NCBI GenBank assembly: GCA_945890205.1
Contig: CAMDCL010000009.1
Coordinates: 1-32,975, forward strand
Direction: 5' to 3'
DNA: 32,975 bases
Source of the DNA: Bifidobacterium breve
GTDB taxonomy: Bacteria; Actinomycetota; Actinomycetes; Nanopelagicales; Nanopelagicaceae
A program made the position numbers and the translations under genes. The notes beneath the pieces are model-generated. The model saw only the letters and a list, made by a program, of their open reading frames with translations, was not told the DNA's origin and did not search any database. Within the stretch, counting starts at the first letter, position 1. The number at the start of each line of letters is the position of its first letter. Positions 19,134 through 28,090 of the stretch are shown in pieces.

Positions 19134-21175
19134 TAGATCGCCTTCCTTACTTGAGCCACAACATTGTCTACCGAGAAACCGAACTCTTTAAACAATCTCT
19201 TTGCATCAGCTGATGCTCCGTAATGTTCAAGGGAGATTGCAATACCCGAATCACCAATTAATTCCCGCCATCCCTGTGCGATGCCAACTTCAATGCTGAT
19301 CTTCACCAGACCAGGGGTGAGCACTGAATCCTTGTAACTTTGATCCTGTTCTGCAAACCATTCAAGACATGGAGCGCTAACAACTCGGACATTAATGCCT
19401 TCGGCAGCAAGTGCTGTTTGTGCATCTATCGCCAAGGAAACCTCTGAACCTGTTGCGATCAAGATCGCCTTTGGGTTAGGTAGCTCCTTCAAAATGTAAG
19501 CACCCTTAGCTGTGCCAGCTGCAGCTTCACATTGAGAGCGATCAAAGACAGGTAAGTTTTGGCGAGAGAGCAAGATTCCACAAGCACGATCTCGAGTAAT
19601 GATCTTTCTCCATGCCTCTGTTACCTCATTGGCATCACCTGGGCGAATGACATCTAAACCAGGAATCGCTCGAAGCGCGGCAAAGTGTTCAATCGGTTGG
19701 TGGGTAGGACCATCTTCGCCAACTCCAATCGAATCATGTGTCCACACAAAGGTTGCCGGAATCTTCATGAGCGCAGCAAGACGTACCGCAGGGCGCATGT
19801 AATCACTAAAGACAGCAAAGGTTCCACCAAAGGAACGGGATAAGCCATGCAGAGTGATTCCATTGAGAATTGAACCCATCGCATGTTCGCGAATTCCAAA
19901 GTGGATGATTCGTCCATATGGATTAGCCCCATCAATGGCACTAGTGGCGGGCAGAAATGAACCGCCACCCTTGATGGTGGTGTTGTTAGAACCGGCAAGA
20001 TCGGCAGATCCTCCCCAAAACTCTGGCAAAACAGCTGCGATTGCATTGATTACTTCTCCAGAAGCTGCACGAGTTGCAACATCTTTTCCGGGTGCAAATA
20101 CCGGAAGTTGAGCATCCCAGCCGGCGGGCAAAGATCGAGTTTGCAATCGTGTTAACAGCGCTGCTTTATCAGGGTTACCTGTTATCCATTGTTCAAACTT
20201 TGTATTCCACTGTTCACGTGTCTGAGCTCCACGATTCTTTACTAATCGTGCATGTGCAAGCACCTCAGCAGGCATTGCAAAGTGCTCATCTGGATTTAGT
20301 CCAAGTGCAACCTTGGTCGCCTTAATCTCATCCTCGCCCAAAGCAGAACCGTGTGAACCTGCGGTTCCTTGTGCCTTTGGGGCAGGCCATGCAATAACTG
20401 ATTTCATTCGAATCAAAGTTGGCTTGCTACTTTCCTTCTTTGCGGCAACCATCGCAGCATCTAATGCTGCAAGATCGACATTCCCATTTGCAGCTGCTGC
20501 AACATCGATAACATGCCAGCCGTATGCGCGGTAGCGCGCGGATACATCTTCGGTAAAGGCGTTATGTGTATCGCCCTCGATAGAGATGCGATTGTCATCG
20601 TAAATTACATTCAAATTTCCTAGCTCTTGAGTACCGGCCAATGAACTAGCTTCTGCGCTGACTCCCTCTTGCAAATCTCCATCGGAGCAAATTACCCAAA
20701 TAGAGTGATCAAAAAGTGATTGATTGGCGGGTGCAGCAGGATCTAGTAATCCGCGCTCATACCGAGCAGCCATCGCCATACCGACAGCGGTCGCCACACC
20801 TTGTCCTAAAGGACCTGTTGTCATCTCAACACCTGCGGTGTGTCCAAACTCAGGGTGGCCAGGTGTCAGTGAACCCCATGTTCTAAAGCTCTCTAAATCC
20901 CTCATCTCTAATCCATAACCACTTAAAAAGAGCTGAATGTAAAGGGTGAGAGATGAGTGACCACAAGACAGAATGAAACGGTCGCGACCAAGCCATTGTG
21001 GATCTGATGGATCATGTACTAGATGTCGTTGAAAGAGGTTGTAAGCAACTGGTGCCAGAGACATCGCAGTTCCCGGGTGGCCATTGCCAACCTTCTGAAC
21101 CGCATCGGCTGCAAGAGCTCTCGCATATGAAACCGCCTGGTCATCTAATGCGCTCCATCCTTGTACTGTGCTCAT
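19133..21175 (-). CDS. tkt: Transketolase
   Basis: Thiamine diphosphate enzyme transferring two-carbon units in the non-oxidative pentose phosphate branch. The start is placed at ATG 21175, which forms an ATGA overlap with the ctaA stop, has GGAAAG upstream and gives MSTVQGWSALDDQ; the longer in-frame extension upstream would run into ctaA. The 680 residues include H33 in NGHPGTAMS, H73 in CGHSSLTL, the ThDP motif from SDGDLQEG to YDDN, and the pyrimidine-domain REHAMG and DSIGVGEDGPTHQP strings. Length and motifs are complete. Confidence 0.97.
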   Translation of the reverse strand: MSTVQGWSALDDQAVSYARALAADAVQKVGNGHPGTAMSLAPVAYNLFQRHLVHDPSDPQWLGRDRFILSCGHSSLTLYIQLFLSGYGLEMRDLESFRTWGSLTPGHPEFGHTAGVEMTTGPLGQGVATAVGMAMAARYERGLLDPAAPANQSLFDHSIWVICSDGDLQEGVSAEASSLAGTQELGNLNVIYDDNRISIEGDTHNAFTEDVSARYRAYGWHVIDVAAAANGNVDLAALDAAMVAAKKESSKPTLIRMKSVIAWPAPKAQGTAGSHGSALGEDEIKATKVALGLNPDEHFAMPAEVLAHARLVKNRGAQTREQWNTKFEQWITGNPDKAALLTRLQTRSLPAGWDAQLPVFAPGKDVATRAASGEVINAIAAVLPEFWGGSADLAGSNNTTIKGGGSFLPATSAIDGANPYGRIIHFGIREHAMGSILNGITLHGLSRSFGGTFAVFSDYMRPAVRLAALMKIPATFVWTHDSIGVGEDGPTHQPIEHFAALRAIPGLDVIRPGDANEVTEAWRKIITRDRACGILLSRQNLPVFDRSQCEAAAGTAKGAYILKELPNPKAILIATGSEVSLAIDAQTALAAEGINVRVVSAPCLEWFAEQDQSYKDSVLTPGLVKISIEVGIAQGWRELIGDSGIAISLEHYGASADAKRLFKEFGFSVDNVVAQVRKAI

Positions 21176-22053
21176 CTGCTTTCCATTCTCTTTGTCACCG
21201 ATAACCACACGCGCCATGAAGCGATCCACACTAAGGTCGATCCCACTAAGTGAAACCCGACTAAGAGTTCGGGAAGATCGCTAAACCACTGCACATAACC
21301 AATTAATCCCTGACCTAATGCAATGACGAGAAAAATTCTTAATCTCTTCTTTGTGTGTGATGAGACGCCATGGACAACAAACAAGGCCAAGGTAACTCCG
21401 AAAAGTGCAATGACAACATCGGCATGTAGCCAGGCCATCGTTCGCAGATCAAATGGGAATCTCTCTGATGTGGCATCTCCTGCATGTGGACCGGTACCGG
21501 TCACTAAGGTGCCTAAGAAGAGCACTAAAAACGAGATAGCTATGTGTGCTGTGGCAATCTTTTTTACTAAGGGTGCAGAATCTTCCTTCTCAAAGGGAGC
21601 AAATCTTTGTGCCCGAAGAGATGTAGCACCAGCGATCAAAATTATGGACAAGAGAAAGTGTGCAGCAACTGTTGCAGGGTGTAGACCAGTGAGAACTGTG
21701 ACTCCACCAAGTACGCCCTGTCCTACGATTCCCAATACTTGACCTAGCGCAAGACCGCGCAAATCTTTTCTACCAGCTGCCAAGACGCTCAGCACAACAA
21801 TGATCGCTGCAAGAACTAAAACAAATGTCAGAAGTCGATTTCCAAATTCGATCCATACCTTTACCTGCTCCTCGACCTGGTAAGGCTTCGGGGTATATGA
21901 ACCTGGGGTGCACTCCGGCCAGGTGGGGCAACCCAACCCTGAGCCGGTCAATCTCACCGCTCCACCAGTTACTACGATGGCGGCTTGGGCGAAGAGGAGA
22001 AATCCGCTAGCCGGGGATAAGGTTCGAACCGCCCGTGCTCGCATTGTCCCCAT
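21172..22053 (-). CDS. ctaA: Heme A synthase (CtaA/COX15)
   Basis: Membrane enzyme oxidising heme O to heme A for aa3-type cytochrome oxidase. The 293 residues are mostly hydrophobic with about eight predicted helices. The first periplasmic loop has RLTGSGLGCPTWPEC with C42 and C48, followed by E69 in WIEFGNRLLT. Heme-ligand histidines appear in LHPATVAAH, WLHADV and GFHLVG. ATG 22053 is chosen over ATG 22044 because TAGGCT sits exactly six bases upstream, implying a leaderless message. It heads the minus-strand operon with tkt. Heme O synthase (ctaB), commonly found nearby, is not in the window; SURF1 at 30256-30960 supports an aa3 oxidase in this organism. Confidence 0.93.
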   Translation of the reverse strand: MGTMRARAVRTLSPASGFLLFAQAAIVVTGGAVRLTGSGLGCPTWPECTPGSYTPKPYQVEEQVKVWIEFGNRLLTFVLVLAAIIVVLSVLAAGRKDLRGLALGQVLGIVGQGVLGGVTVLTGLHPATVAAHFLLSIILIAGATSLRAQRFAPFEKEDSAPLVKKIATAHIAISFLVLFLGTLVTGTGPHAGDATSERFPFDLRTMAWLHADVVIALFGVTLALFVVHGVSSHTKKRLRIFLVIALGQGLIGYVQWFSDLPELLVGFHLVGSTLVWIASWRVWLSVTKRMESR

Positions 22054-22059
22054 AGCCGT

Positions 22060-22065
22060 AGCCTA
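22060..22065 (-). promoter_or_regulatory. Putative leaderless promoter -10 of ctaA-tkt-tal-pgi
   Basis: On the minus strand TAGGCT is followed by six bases and then ATG 22053. It has the same hexamer and spacing as uvrB. It lies in the divergent ctaA/sufR spacer. Confidence 0.5.
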
Positions 22066-22102
22066 TGACTCCGCCGACCCGCACGCTCCCGAGTGGCTGA
22101 AC

Positions 22103-22119
22103 GTGTCGAATTACGACAC
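22103..22119. promoter_or_regulatory. Candidate SufR operator (17-bp inverted repeat)
   Basis: GTGTCG (22103-22108) and CGACAC (22114-22119) are perfect inverted arms around AATTA, just upstream of sufR. SufR proteins repress their own suf operon by binding inverted repeats in the promoter. Position and symmetry make this the best operator candidate. Weak -10 candidates are CACAAT (22117-22122) and TACTGT (22122-22127), so bound repressor would cover or abut the promoter. Confidence 0.6.
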
Positions 22120-22128
22120 AATACTGTT

Positions 22129-22836
22129 GTGAAAATAACCGGAGGACACCAGGTAGGGGATGACTCCCGTACCCGAGATCTTGTCGCCCGCTCAATTCTG
22201 GAAAATGGCCCTTCTACCGCCGCGGTTCTGGGAGAGCGTTTAGGGCTCACACCCGCCGGCATTCGACGACACCTTGATCTCCTCGTTGCAGATGGAGTTT
22301 TAGAGGCACGTGAGCCTCGCGCATCATCTATTCGCGGTCGAGGTCGACCATCAAAGGTTTTTGTTATGTCAGATAAAGGACGTCAAAGTTTTGAACACTC
22401 ATATGACGATCTTGCCGTAGCTGCCCTGAAGTTCATGTCCGCACAATCTGGTGAGCATCTTGTTAACGCATTTGCGCAATCACGTGCCGATGATATTGAA
22501 CGTAAAGCATCGGTAGCGGTTGCTAAGCGATCACACAAGGTAGATGCCCTTGCAACATTTCTCTCAGATCAAGGGTATGCCGCAACTGTCACTGAAAAAC
22601 CAATGGGACAAGAGTTGTGTCAGCACCACTGTCCTATAGCCCACGTTGCAGCGGAGTTTCCGCAGCTGTGCGAAGCCGAGACTGAAGCTCTCTCTAAAGT
22701 TCTTGGAACTCATGTTCAGCGACTAGCAACCATCGCCCATGGTGATGGCGTATGTACAACTTTCATCCCCAAAGCACAGCCAACTAAAAACCAAAGTTCA
22801 CCAACAAACATAAGCAAGGGAAAGGTCCGTGCATGA
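22129..22836 (+). CDS. sufR: Iron-sulfur cluster-sensing repressor SufR
   Basis: DeoR/ArsR-like winged-helix regulator of the suf operon that senses an Fe-S cluster. The product has a helix-turn-helix in about 22-60 ([20 protein letters not shown]), a basic wing (RGRGRPSK, 69-76), and cluster-ligand cysteines C164, C168, C181 and C209 (CX3C-X12-C-X27-C). The start is uncertain. GTG 22129 (235 residues) is preferred because the in-frame GTG 22093 would put the palindrome inside the coding region; however, GGAGGA at 22141-22146 has no in-frame start codon after it. The TGA stop overlaps the sufB ATG by four bases. Confidence 0.92.
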   Translation: MKITGGHQVGDDSRTRDLVARSILENGPSTAAVLGERLGLTPAGIRRHLDLLVADGVLEAREPRASSIRGRGRPSKVFVMSDKGRQSFEHSYDDLAVAALKFMSAQSGEHLVNAFAQSRADDIERKASVAVAKRSHKVDALATFLSDQGYAATVTEKPMGQELCQHHCPIAHVAAEFPQLCEAETEALSKVLGTHVQRLATIAHGDGVCTTFIPKAQPTKNQSSPTNISKGKVRA

Positions 22837-24242
22837 CTACAGCACATCCAGAACTCGAAGGTCTCGGCAACTACGAATACGGTTGGTCAGACAAGAGCAC
22901 CATCGGCGATAACGCGAAGCGTGGACTTAATGAGGATGTCGTGCGTGACATCTCAGCTAAGAAATCTGAGCCGCAGTGGATGCTCGACCTTCGTCTTAAA
23001 GGCCTTGCCTTGTTTGATAAGAAGCCAATGCCTAACTGGGGTTCAGATCTTTCAGGAATATTCTTTGACACAATCAAATACTTTGTGCGTTCGACTGAGA
23101 AGCAGGCAACAACATGGGATGACCTGCCCGATGAGATTAAAAATACCTACGACCGTTTAGGTATTCCTGAGGCTGAAAAGCAACGTTTAGTATCAGGTGT
23201 AGCTGCACAGTACGAGTCCGAGGTTGTCTATCACTCGATTCGCGAGGATTTAGAAGCGCAAGGAGTCATTTTCCTCGATACAGATAGCGCCCTTAAGCAG
23301 CACCCAGAACTGTTCAAAGAGTACTTCGGAACAGTTATCCCAGTGGGTGATAACAAGTTTGCAGCGCTCAACACATCTGTGTGGTCTGGTGGTTCATTTA
23401 TCTATGTACCAAAGGGGGTTCATGTAGATATTCCTTTGCAGGCGTACTTCCGCATCAATACCGAGAACATGGGTCAATTTGAGCGCACTCTGATCATCGC
23501 TGATGAGGATTCATACATTCACTACGTAGAAGGTTGTACCGCGCCTATTTACAAATCAGATTCACTTCACTCTGCAGTTGTCGAAATCATTGTTAAGAAG
23601 GGTGCTCGTGTTCGTTACACCACAATTCAAAACTGGTCTAACAATGTGTACAACTTGGTAACAAAGCGTGCAACTTGTGCTGAGGGTGCAACGATGGAAT
23701 GGGTCGATGGAAACATTGGATCCAAGGTAACGATGAAGTACCCAGCGATCTTTTTGATGGGACCTCATGCAAAGGGCGAGACTCTGTCTCTAGCTTTTGC
23801 TGGAGAAGGTCAGCACCAGGATTCTGGAGCAAAGATGGTTCACGCAGCTCCTTACACATCTTCATCAGTTATTTCGAAATCAGTTGCTCGCGGTGGAGGT
23901 CGCACCTCATACCGTGGCTTAGTTCAGGTGCAAGAAGGTGCGCACCACTCGAAAAGCACAGTTAAATGTGATGCGCTTTTGGTTGACACCATCTCTCGCT
24001 CCGATACATATCCATATGTGGATATTCGTGAGGATGATGTTTCGATGGGTCACGAAGCTACCGTTTCTAAGATCAGTGATGATCAATTGTTCTATTTGAT
24101 GTCACGTGGACTTAATGAGGATGAAGCGATGGCGATGATTGTTCGCGGATTTATCGAGCCAATTGCACGCGAACTACCAATGGAGTACGCGCTAGAGCTC
24201 AACCGTCTTATTGAACTTCAGATGGAAGGTGCCGTCGGTTAA
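22833..24242 (+). CDS. sufB: Fe-S cluster assembly scaffold SufB
   Basis: Scaffold subunit of the SufBC2D complex, on which Fe-S clusters are built in the cytoplasm. The 469 residues form the beta-helix core with [13 protein letters not shown] and the C-terminal SufBD motif [18 protein letters not shown]379 in VKCDALLVD is the position that accepts sulfur in the family. The length is typical of actinobacterial SufB, and no intein interrupts it, unlike in some mycobacteria. ATG 22833 lies in an ATGA overlap with sufR, with AAAGG upstream. The stop overlaps the sufD start by one base. Confidence 0.97.
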   Translation: MTTAHPELEGLGNYEYGWSDKSTIGDNAKRGLNEDVVRDISAKKSEPQWMLDLRLKGLALFDKKPMPNWGSDLSGIFFDTIKYFVRSTEKQATTWDDLPDEIKNTYDRLGIPEAEKQRLVSGVAAQYESEVVYHSIREDLEAQGVIFLDTDSALKQHPELFKEYFGTVIPVGDNKFAALNTSVWSGGSFIYVPKGVHVDIPLQAYFRINTENMGQFERTLIIADEDSYIHYVEGCTAPIYKSDSLHSAVVEIIVKKGARVRYTTIQNWSNNVYNLVTKRATCAEGATMEWVDGNIGSKVTMKYPAIFLMGPHAKGETLSLAFAGEGQHQDSGAKMVHAAPYTSSSVISKSVARGGGRTSYRGLVQVQEGAHHSKSTVKCDALLVDTISRSDTYPYVDIREDDVSMGHEATVSKISDDQLFYLMSRGLNEDEAMAMIVRGFIEPIARELPMEYALELNRLIELQMEGAVG

Positions 24243-25330
24243 TGTCAGTTTTAACTACTAATTACCTCACACCGACCGGTCGTGAAGAGGCGTGGCGTTT
24301 TACGCCACTTAAACGTCTTCGCGGACTTCATGATGGTGCTGCGGTTCAATCAGATCGCGAGTCATTGATTACAAAGGGCGCACTGCCATCTGGAGCCACA
24401 TTCACTCGTGAGAATTTAGAGCCACTCTCTGCCTCAGATGATGTCATCATCGAACGCGTTAGGGGCGCGGTGAGTTCTGTAGCCCATCTTTCGATTGCGG
24501 CAAATACTGAACTCACAGAGCCGATCTTCTTGGGTCGTTCAGCTGGTGGGTTAGATACCGCTGAATTCTCGCGTGTTCGGATCTCACTGGGAACACATGC
24601 GGTTGCAACTGTGATCGTTGAAAACACGACAGATACCGTTTTGGCGGAGGATCTAGAGATTTACTTAGCTCCTGGTTCAAATCTTAAGTTTGTAACCCTT
24701 CAGGAGTTTGAATCCAAATCTGTTTACACAGCTCGTCATCACGCCATAGTTGATAAGGATGCAACCTTTAAATCAATTACGGTAACAGTTGGTGGAGATG
24801 TTGTGAGAATTCTTCCAACAGTTGCCTTTAAGGCACCAGGTGCATCTGCAGATCTTCTTGGTGTTTACTTTGCTACCGCTGGACAGTTCTTTGAGCACCG
24901 CAATCATGTTGATCACGCTGTTCCACACGCTAAATCAAATGTGAATTACAAAGGTGCGCTGGCTGGCAAAGATGCACACACTGTCTGGATCGGCGATGTT
25001 TTAATTCGTGCCGCCGCTGAAGGCACCGATACCTATGAACTCAATCGTAACCTCTTGCTCTCTGATGGTGCACGTGCTGACTCAGTACCTAACCTAGAGA
25101 TCGAAACGGGCGAGATCATTGGCGCAGGGCACGCAAGCACAACAGGTCGTTTTGATGATGAGCAGCTCTTTTATTTAATGTCACGCGGAATTGCTATGGC
25201 AGATGCTCGACGCCTAGTCGTACGTGGCTTCTTCAATGAAATCGTTACTGAGATCGGAAATGAAGAGGTTCAAAACCGAATCATGGATCGTATCGATAAT
25301 GAGCTTGAAAAGGCGGCACGCAATGGCTGA
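24242..25330 (+). CDS. sufD: Fe-S cluster assembly protein SufD
   Basis: Second beta-helix subunit of SufBC2D, paralogous to SufB. The 362 residues include GREEAWRFTPLKRL at the N-terminus (about 13-26) and the C-terminal core [21 protein letters not shown], whose H297 matches the histidine implicated in cluster assembly at the SufB-SufD interface. ATG 24242 shares a base with the sufB stop. Its own stop lies within the first codons of the Rieske ferredoxin gene (8-base overlap). Confidence 0.96.
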   Translation: MSVLTTNYLTPTGREEAWRFTPLKRLRGLHDGAAVQSDRESLITKGALPSGATFTRENLEPLSASDDVIIERVRGAVSSVAHLSIAANTELTEPIFLGRSAGGLDTAEFSRVRISLGTHAVATVIVENTTDTVLAEDLEIYLAPGSNLKFVTLQEFESKSVYTARHHAIVDKDATFKSITVTVGGDVVRILPTVAFKAPGASADLLGVYFATAGQFFEHRNHVDHAVPHAKSNVNYKGALAGKDAHTVWIGDVLIRAAAEGTDTYELNRNLLLSDGARADSVPNLEIETGEIIGAGHASTTGRFDDEQLFYLMSRGIAMADARRLVVRGFFNEIVTEIGNEEVQNRIMDRIDNELEKAARNG

Positions 25331-25619
25331 TCTTGCATTAGACCAAATCGCAGAAGGTAAGCCGGTTCGCATTGAGAAGGATGGCAAAGGTATCTGTGTA
25401 GCGCGCGTGGGAGATGAGGTGTTTGCAGTAGCAGACACCTGTACCCATTCAGAGGCATCGCTTTCTGAAGGTGATGTCACAGGTTTCAAAATCGAATGCT
25501 GGCTCCATGGAGCAGAGTTTGATCTTCGCACCGGGGAGGCGTTAACTCTTCCAGCAAACATTCCACTAGAGACGTATGCAGTATCAATTGACGGAAACGC
25601 CGTCACGGTAGAGATTTAG
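25323..25619 (+). CDS. Rieske-type [2Fe-2S] ferredoxin of the suf operon
   Basis: Small soluble Rieske protein of 98 residues. Cluster ligands are visible as CTH (C-x-H) near 38-40 and CWLH (C-x2-H) near 58-61, each followed by the usual Gly-containing turn. It resembles the bifunctional nitrite reductase/ring-hydroxylating ferredoxin class. The start is ATG 25323 (MADLALDQIAEG), not the earlier in-frame codons that lie inside sufD. A Rieske ferredoxin between sufD and sufC is common in actinobacteria, and a role as electron donor for cluster assembly is inferred. 22 bases precede sufC. Confidence 0.92.
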   Translation: MADLALDQIAEGKPVRIEKDGKGICVARVGDEVFAVADTCTHSEASLSEGDVTGFKIECWLHGAEFDLRTGEALTLPANIPLETYAVSIDGNAVTVEI

Positions 25620-25641
25620 TAACCAGAGAAGAGAGAAAAAA

Positions 25642-26394
25642 ATGAGCACACTAGAAATCCGCAACCTGCAGGTCTCTGTCAATACAGATGAAGGAATGGT
25701 CGAGATCCTTAAGGGAGTAGATCTGACTATCGAGTCAGGCCAGACCCACGCCATTATGGGTCCAAATGGTTCAGGTAAATCAACTCTTGCTTACTCAATT
25801 GCAGGACACCCTAAGTACACCATTACAGGCGGCACAGTAACTCTCGATGGTGCTGATGTTCTCGACATGACAGTTGATGAACGTGCAAAGGCGGGGTTGT
25901 TTCTTGCGATGCAGTACCCAGTAGAAGTTCCTGGAGTATCTGTATCTAACTTCCTTCGTACCGCAGCAACGGCGCTACGTGGAGAAGCGCCAAAGCTTCG
26001 TACATGGGTGGGAGAAGTAAAGGATGCTATGGAAGCTCTTAATATGGATCCAGCCTTTGCCACTCGAAATGTAAATGAAGGATTCTCAGGTGGAGAAAAA
26101 AAGCGCCATGAAATCATGCAGCTTGAACTTCTCAAGCCAAAGATGGCAATTCTGGATGAAACAGATTCAGGTCTAGATGTTGATGCACTTCGTATCGTTT
26201 CAGAGGGTGTCAATCGTGCCAAGGCTGCAAATAATTTGGGCGTCATTTTGATCACCCACTACACCCGTATCCTGCGCTACATCAAGCCTGATTTCGTGCA
26301 CGTCTTTGCTAATGGTCGCATCGTGGAACAAGGTGGAGCAGAGCTAGCTGAAAAGCTAGAAGCAAGTGGTTACGCAGATTACGTAAGCAAGTAA
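25642..26394 (+). CDS. sufC: Fe-S cluster assembly ATPase SufC
   Basis: ABC-type ATPase of the SufBC2D scaffold; it is cytoplasmic and not a transporter. The 250 residues have Walker A GPNGSGKS (40-47), the SufC-type signature FSGGEKKR (148-155), Walker B AILDE with E173, and the D-loop SGLD. ATG 25642 follows a purine-rich AGAAGAGAG stretch. Six bases separate its stop from sufS. Confidence 0.98.
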   Translation: MSTLEIRNLQVSVNTDEGMVEILKGVDLTIESGQTHAIMGPNGSGKSTLAYSIAGHPKYTITGGTVTLDGADVLDMTVDERAKAGLFLAMQYPVEVPGVSVSNFLRTAATALRGEAPKLRTWVGEVKDAMEALNMDPAFATRNVNEGFSGGEKKRHEIMQLELLKPKMAILDETDSGLDVDALRIVSEGVNRAKAANNLGVILITHYTRILRYIKPDFVHVFANGRIVEQGGAELAEKLEASGYADYVSK

Positions 26395-26400
26395 AAAACT

Positions 26401-27639
26401 ATGTCTTTCAACGTTGCGGATATACGCAGAGATTTTCCAATCTTTGAGCGTACTATTCGCGACGGAAAAAAACTGGTCTACCTAGATAGTGGAGCTACTA
26501 GTCAGAAGCCACTGTCTGTAATTGAGGCTGAGAGTAATTTCTACAAGTTTAATAACGCCGCTGTACATCGTGGTGCTCACCAACTTGCTGAAGAAGCAAC
26601 GAATGCGTATGAAGGTGCCCGCTCCAAGGTTGCCAATTTCTTGGGGGCAACAGTTGATGAGATCGTCTTTACAAAGAATGCAACTGAGTCTTTAAACCTG
26701 ATCGCCTATGCGATGGGTAATGCGCAACCAGGATCTCGTTTTGAGGTCACATCTCAGGATCACATCGTCGTAACTGAGATGGAGCACCATGCCAACCTGA
26801 TTCCTTGGCAACAACTGGCTGCTCGAACAGGAGCATCCCTGTCATGGTTTGAGGTAACAGCTGATGGTCGATTAGATCTCTCAAAGATTGATTCGGTTAT
26901 AACTGAGAATACAAAGGTTGTAGCTCTAACCCATCAATCAAATGTCCTGGGAACAATCAATCCGCTGGAAGCAATTGTTAAACGGGCACATGCGGTTGGC
27001 GCCGTTGTTGTGCTTGATGCATGTCAATCTGTTCCCCATATGCCGATTGATGTTACAAAACTGGGAGTTGATTTTCTAACCTTCTCGGGCCACAAAGCGG
27101 TAGGTCCAACGGGTGTCGGTGTTTTGTGGAGTTCGGTTCTAGCAGAGCTTCCTCCCTTTCTCTTCGGCGGATCTATGATTGAAACGGTCACAATGACATC
27201 GGCAACATGGGCTCCTGCTCCTCGAAGATTTGAAGCTGGTGTTCCCAACATGGCTCAGGCGGTCGGACTTGGCGCCGCAATTGATTACTTATCTGCAATC
27301 GGCATGGATGCAATTTTTAAACATGAGGTTGAGTTAACGGGTTACCTGATTGACGGATTATTGGCGTTACCAGAGCTTTCTATTGTCGGACCTAACAACA
27401 CAGAGGCTCGTGGTGGTTCAGTGTCCTTTACTGTAGGCCAGATTCATCCACATGATCTTGGACAGTACCTCGATAGTCAGGGCGTTGCGGTTCGAACGGG
27501 TCATCACTGCGCCTGGCCATTGACGAGAAAACTTGGAGTACCGGCAACAACTCGTGCCTCCCTCTATTTATACAATGATGAATCAGATTGTGATGCTCTA
27601 TTTACCGCAATCATGGGTGCACAGAAATACTTCGCGTGA
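26401..27639 (+). CDS. sufS: Cysteine desulfurase SufS
   Basis: PLP enzyme that takes sulfur from cysteine and passes it to SufU. The 412 residues include EHHAN (128-132), the PLP-contacting D206 in VVLDACQS, Schiff-base K232 in FSGHKAVGPTG, and persulfide C370 in RTGHHCAWP, the type II arrangement. ATG 26401. The TGA stop overlaps the sufU ATG by one base (TGATG). Confidence 0.98.
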   Translation: MSFNVADIRRDFPIFERTIRDGKKLVYLDSGATSQKPLSVIEAESNFYKFNNAAVHRGAHQLAEEATNAYEGARSKVANFLGATVDEIVFTKNATESLNLIAYAMGNAQPGSRFEVTSQDHIVVTEMEHHANLIPWQQLAARTGASLSWFEVTADGRLDLSKIDSVITENTKVVALTHQSNVLGTINPLEAIVKRAHAVGAVVVLDACQSVPHMPIDVTKLGVDFLTFSGHKAVGPTGVGVLWSSVLAELPPFLFGGSMIETVTMTSATWAPAPRRFEAGVPNMAQAVGLGAAIDYLSAIGMDAIFKHEVELTGYLIDGLLALPELSIVGPNNTEARGGSVSFTVGQIHPHDLGQYLDSQGVAVRTGHHCAWPLTRKLGVPATTRASLYLYNDESDCDALFTAIMGAQKYFA

Positions 27640-28088
27640 TGGAGTTAGATAGCCTTTATCAAGAGGTGATCTTGGATCACTACAAGCACCCACTCAATAA
27701 GGGCTTATCAGATACGTATGGTGCTCAGGTTCATCACATCAACCCTAGTTGCGGAGATGAAATCACCTTGAATATCTCCGCTAAGGATGGGGTTATCACC
27801 TCTATTACTTGGGATGGAGTCGGATGTTCTATTTCCCAAGCAAGTGTTTCGATAGCAAGTGATTTATTGGTGAACAAGAGTTTCCAAGAGGCGGATTCGA
27901 TACTTCAAGAGTTCACTGAGCTGATGCAGAGCAAAGGCACCAAAGAAGGAAATCCAGATGTCTTGGAAGATGCGGTGGCCTTGGCAGGTGTTTCCAAGTT
28001 TCCCGCACGCATTAAGTGCGCCCTACTGGGGTGGATGGCCTTTAAGGATGCAGCAGTTAGAATTACGACTACAAATAGGGGAGAGTAA
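27639..28088 (+). CDS. sufU: Zinc-dependent sulfurtransferase SufU
   Basis: Accepts persulfide sulfur from SufS by zinc-ligand swapping and delivers it to SufBCD. The 149 residues show C38 and D40 in PSCGDE, C63 in VGCSISQAS and C127 in RIKCALLGW, the Zn ligand set. The 18-21 residue insertion typical of SufU relative to IscU lies between C63 and C127. ATG 27639 is chosen over GTG 27636 because of the family N-terminus MELDSLYQEVILDHY and the TGATG coupling. Two bases before sufT. Confidence 0.96.
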   Translation: MELDSLYQEVILDHYKHPLNKGLSDTYGAQVHHINPSCGDEITLNISAKDGVITSITWDGVGCSISQASVSIASDLLVNKSFQEADSILQEFTELMQSKGTKEGNPDVLEDAVALAGVSKFPARIKCALLGWMAFKDAAVRITTTNRGE

Positions 28089-28090
28089 AT

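Noticed and set aside
22021-22030. GGTTCGAACC, a perfect 10-bp palindrome resembling a tRNA T-loop
   Set aside because: It lies inside the 5' coding part of ctaA; no acceptor stem, D-arm or anticodon arm can be built around it.
22093-22128. Upstream GTG as the sufR start
   Set aside because: The extra 12 residues would be encoded across the palindrome and have no resemblance to SufR N-termini.
25791-26255. 154-codon antisense frame opposite sufC
   Set aside because: It is a shadow of a fully conserved gene, without recognisable domain or promoter.
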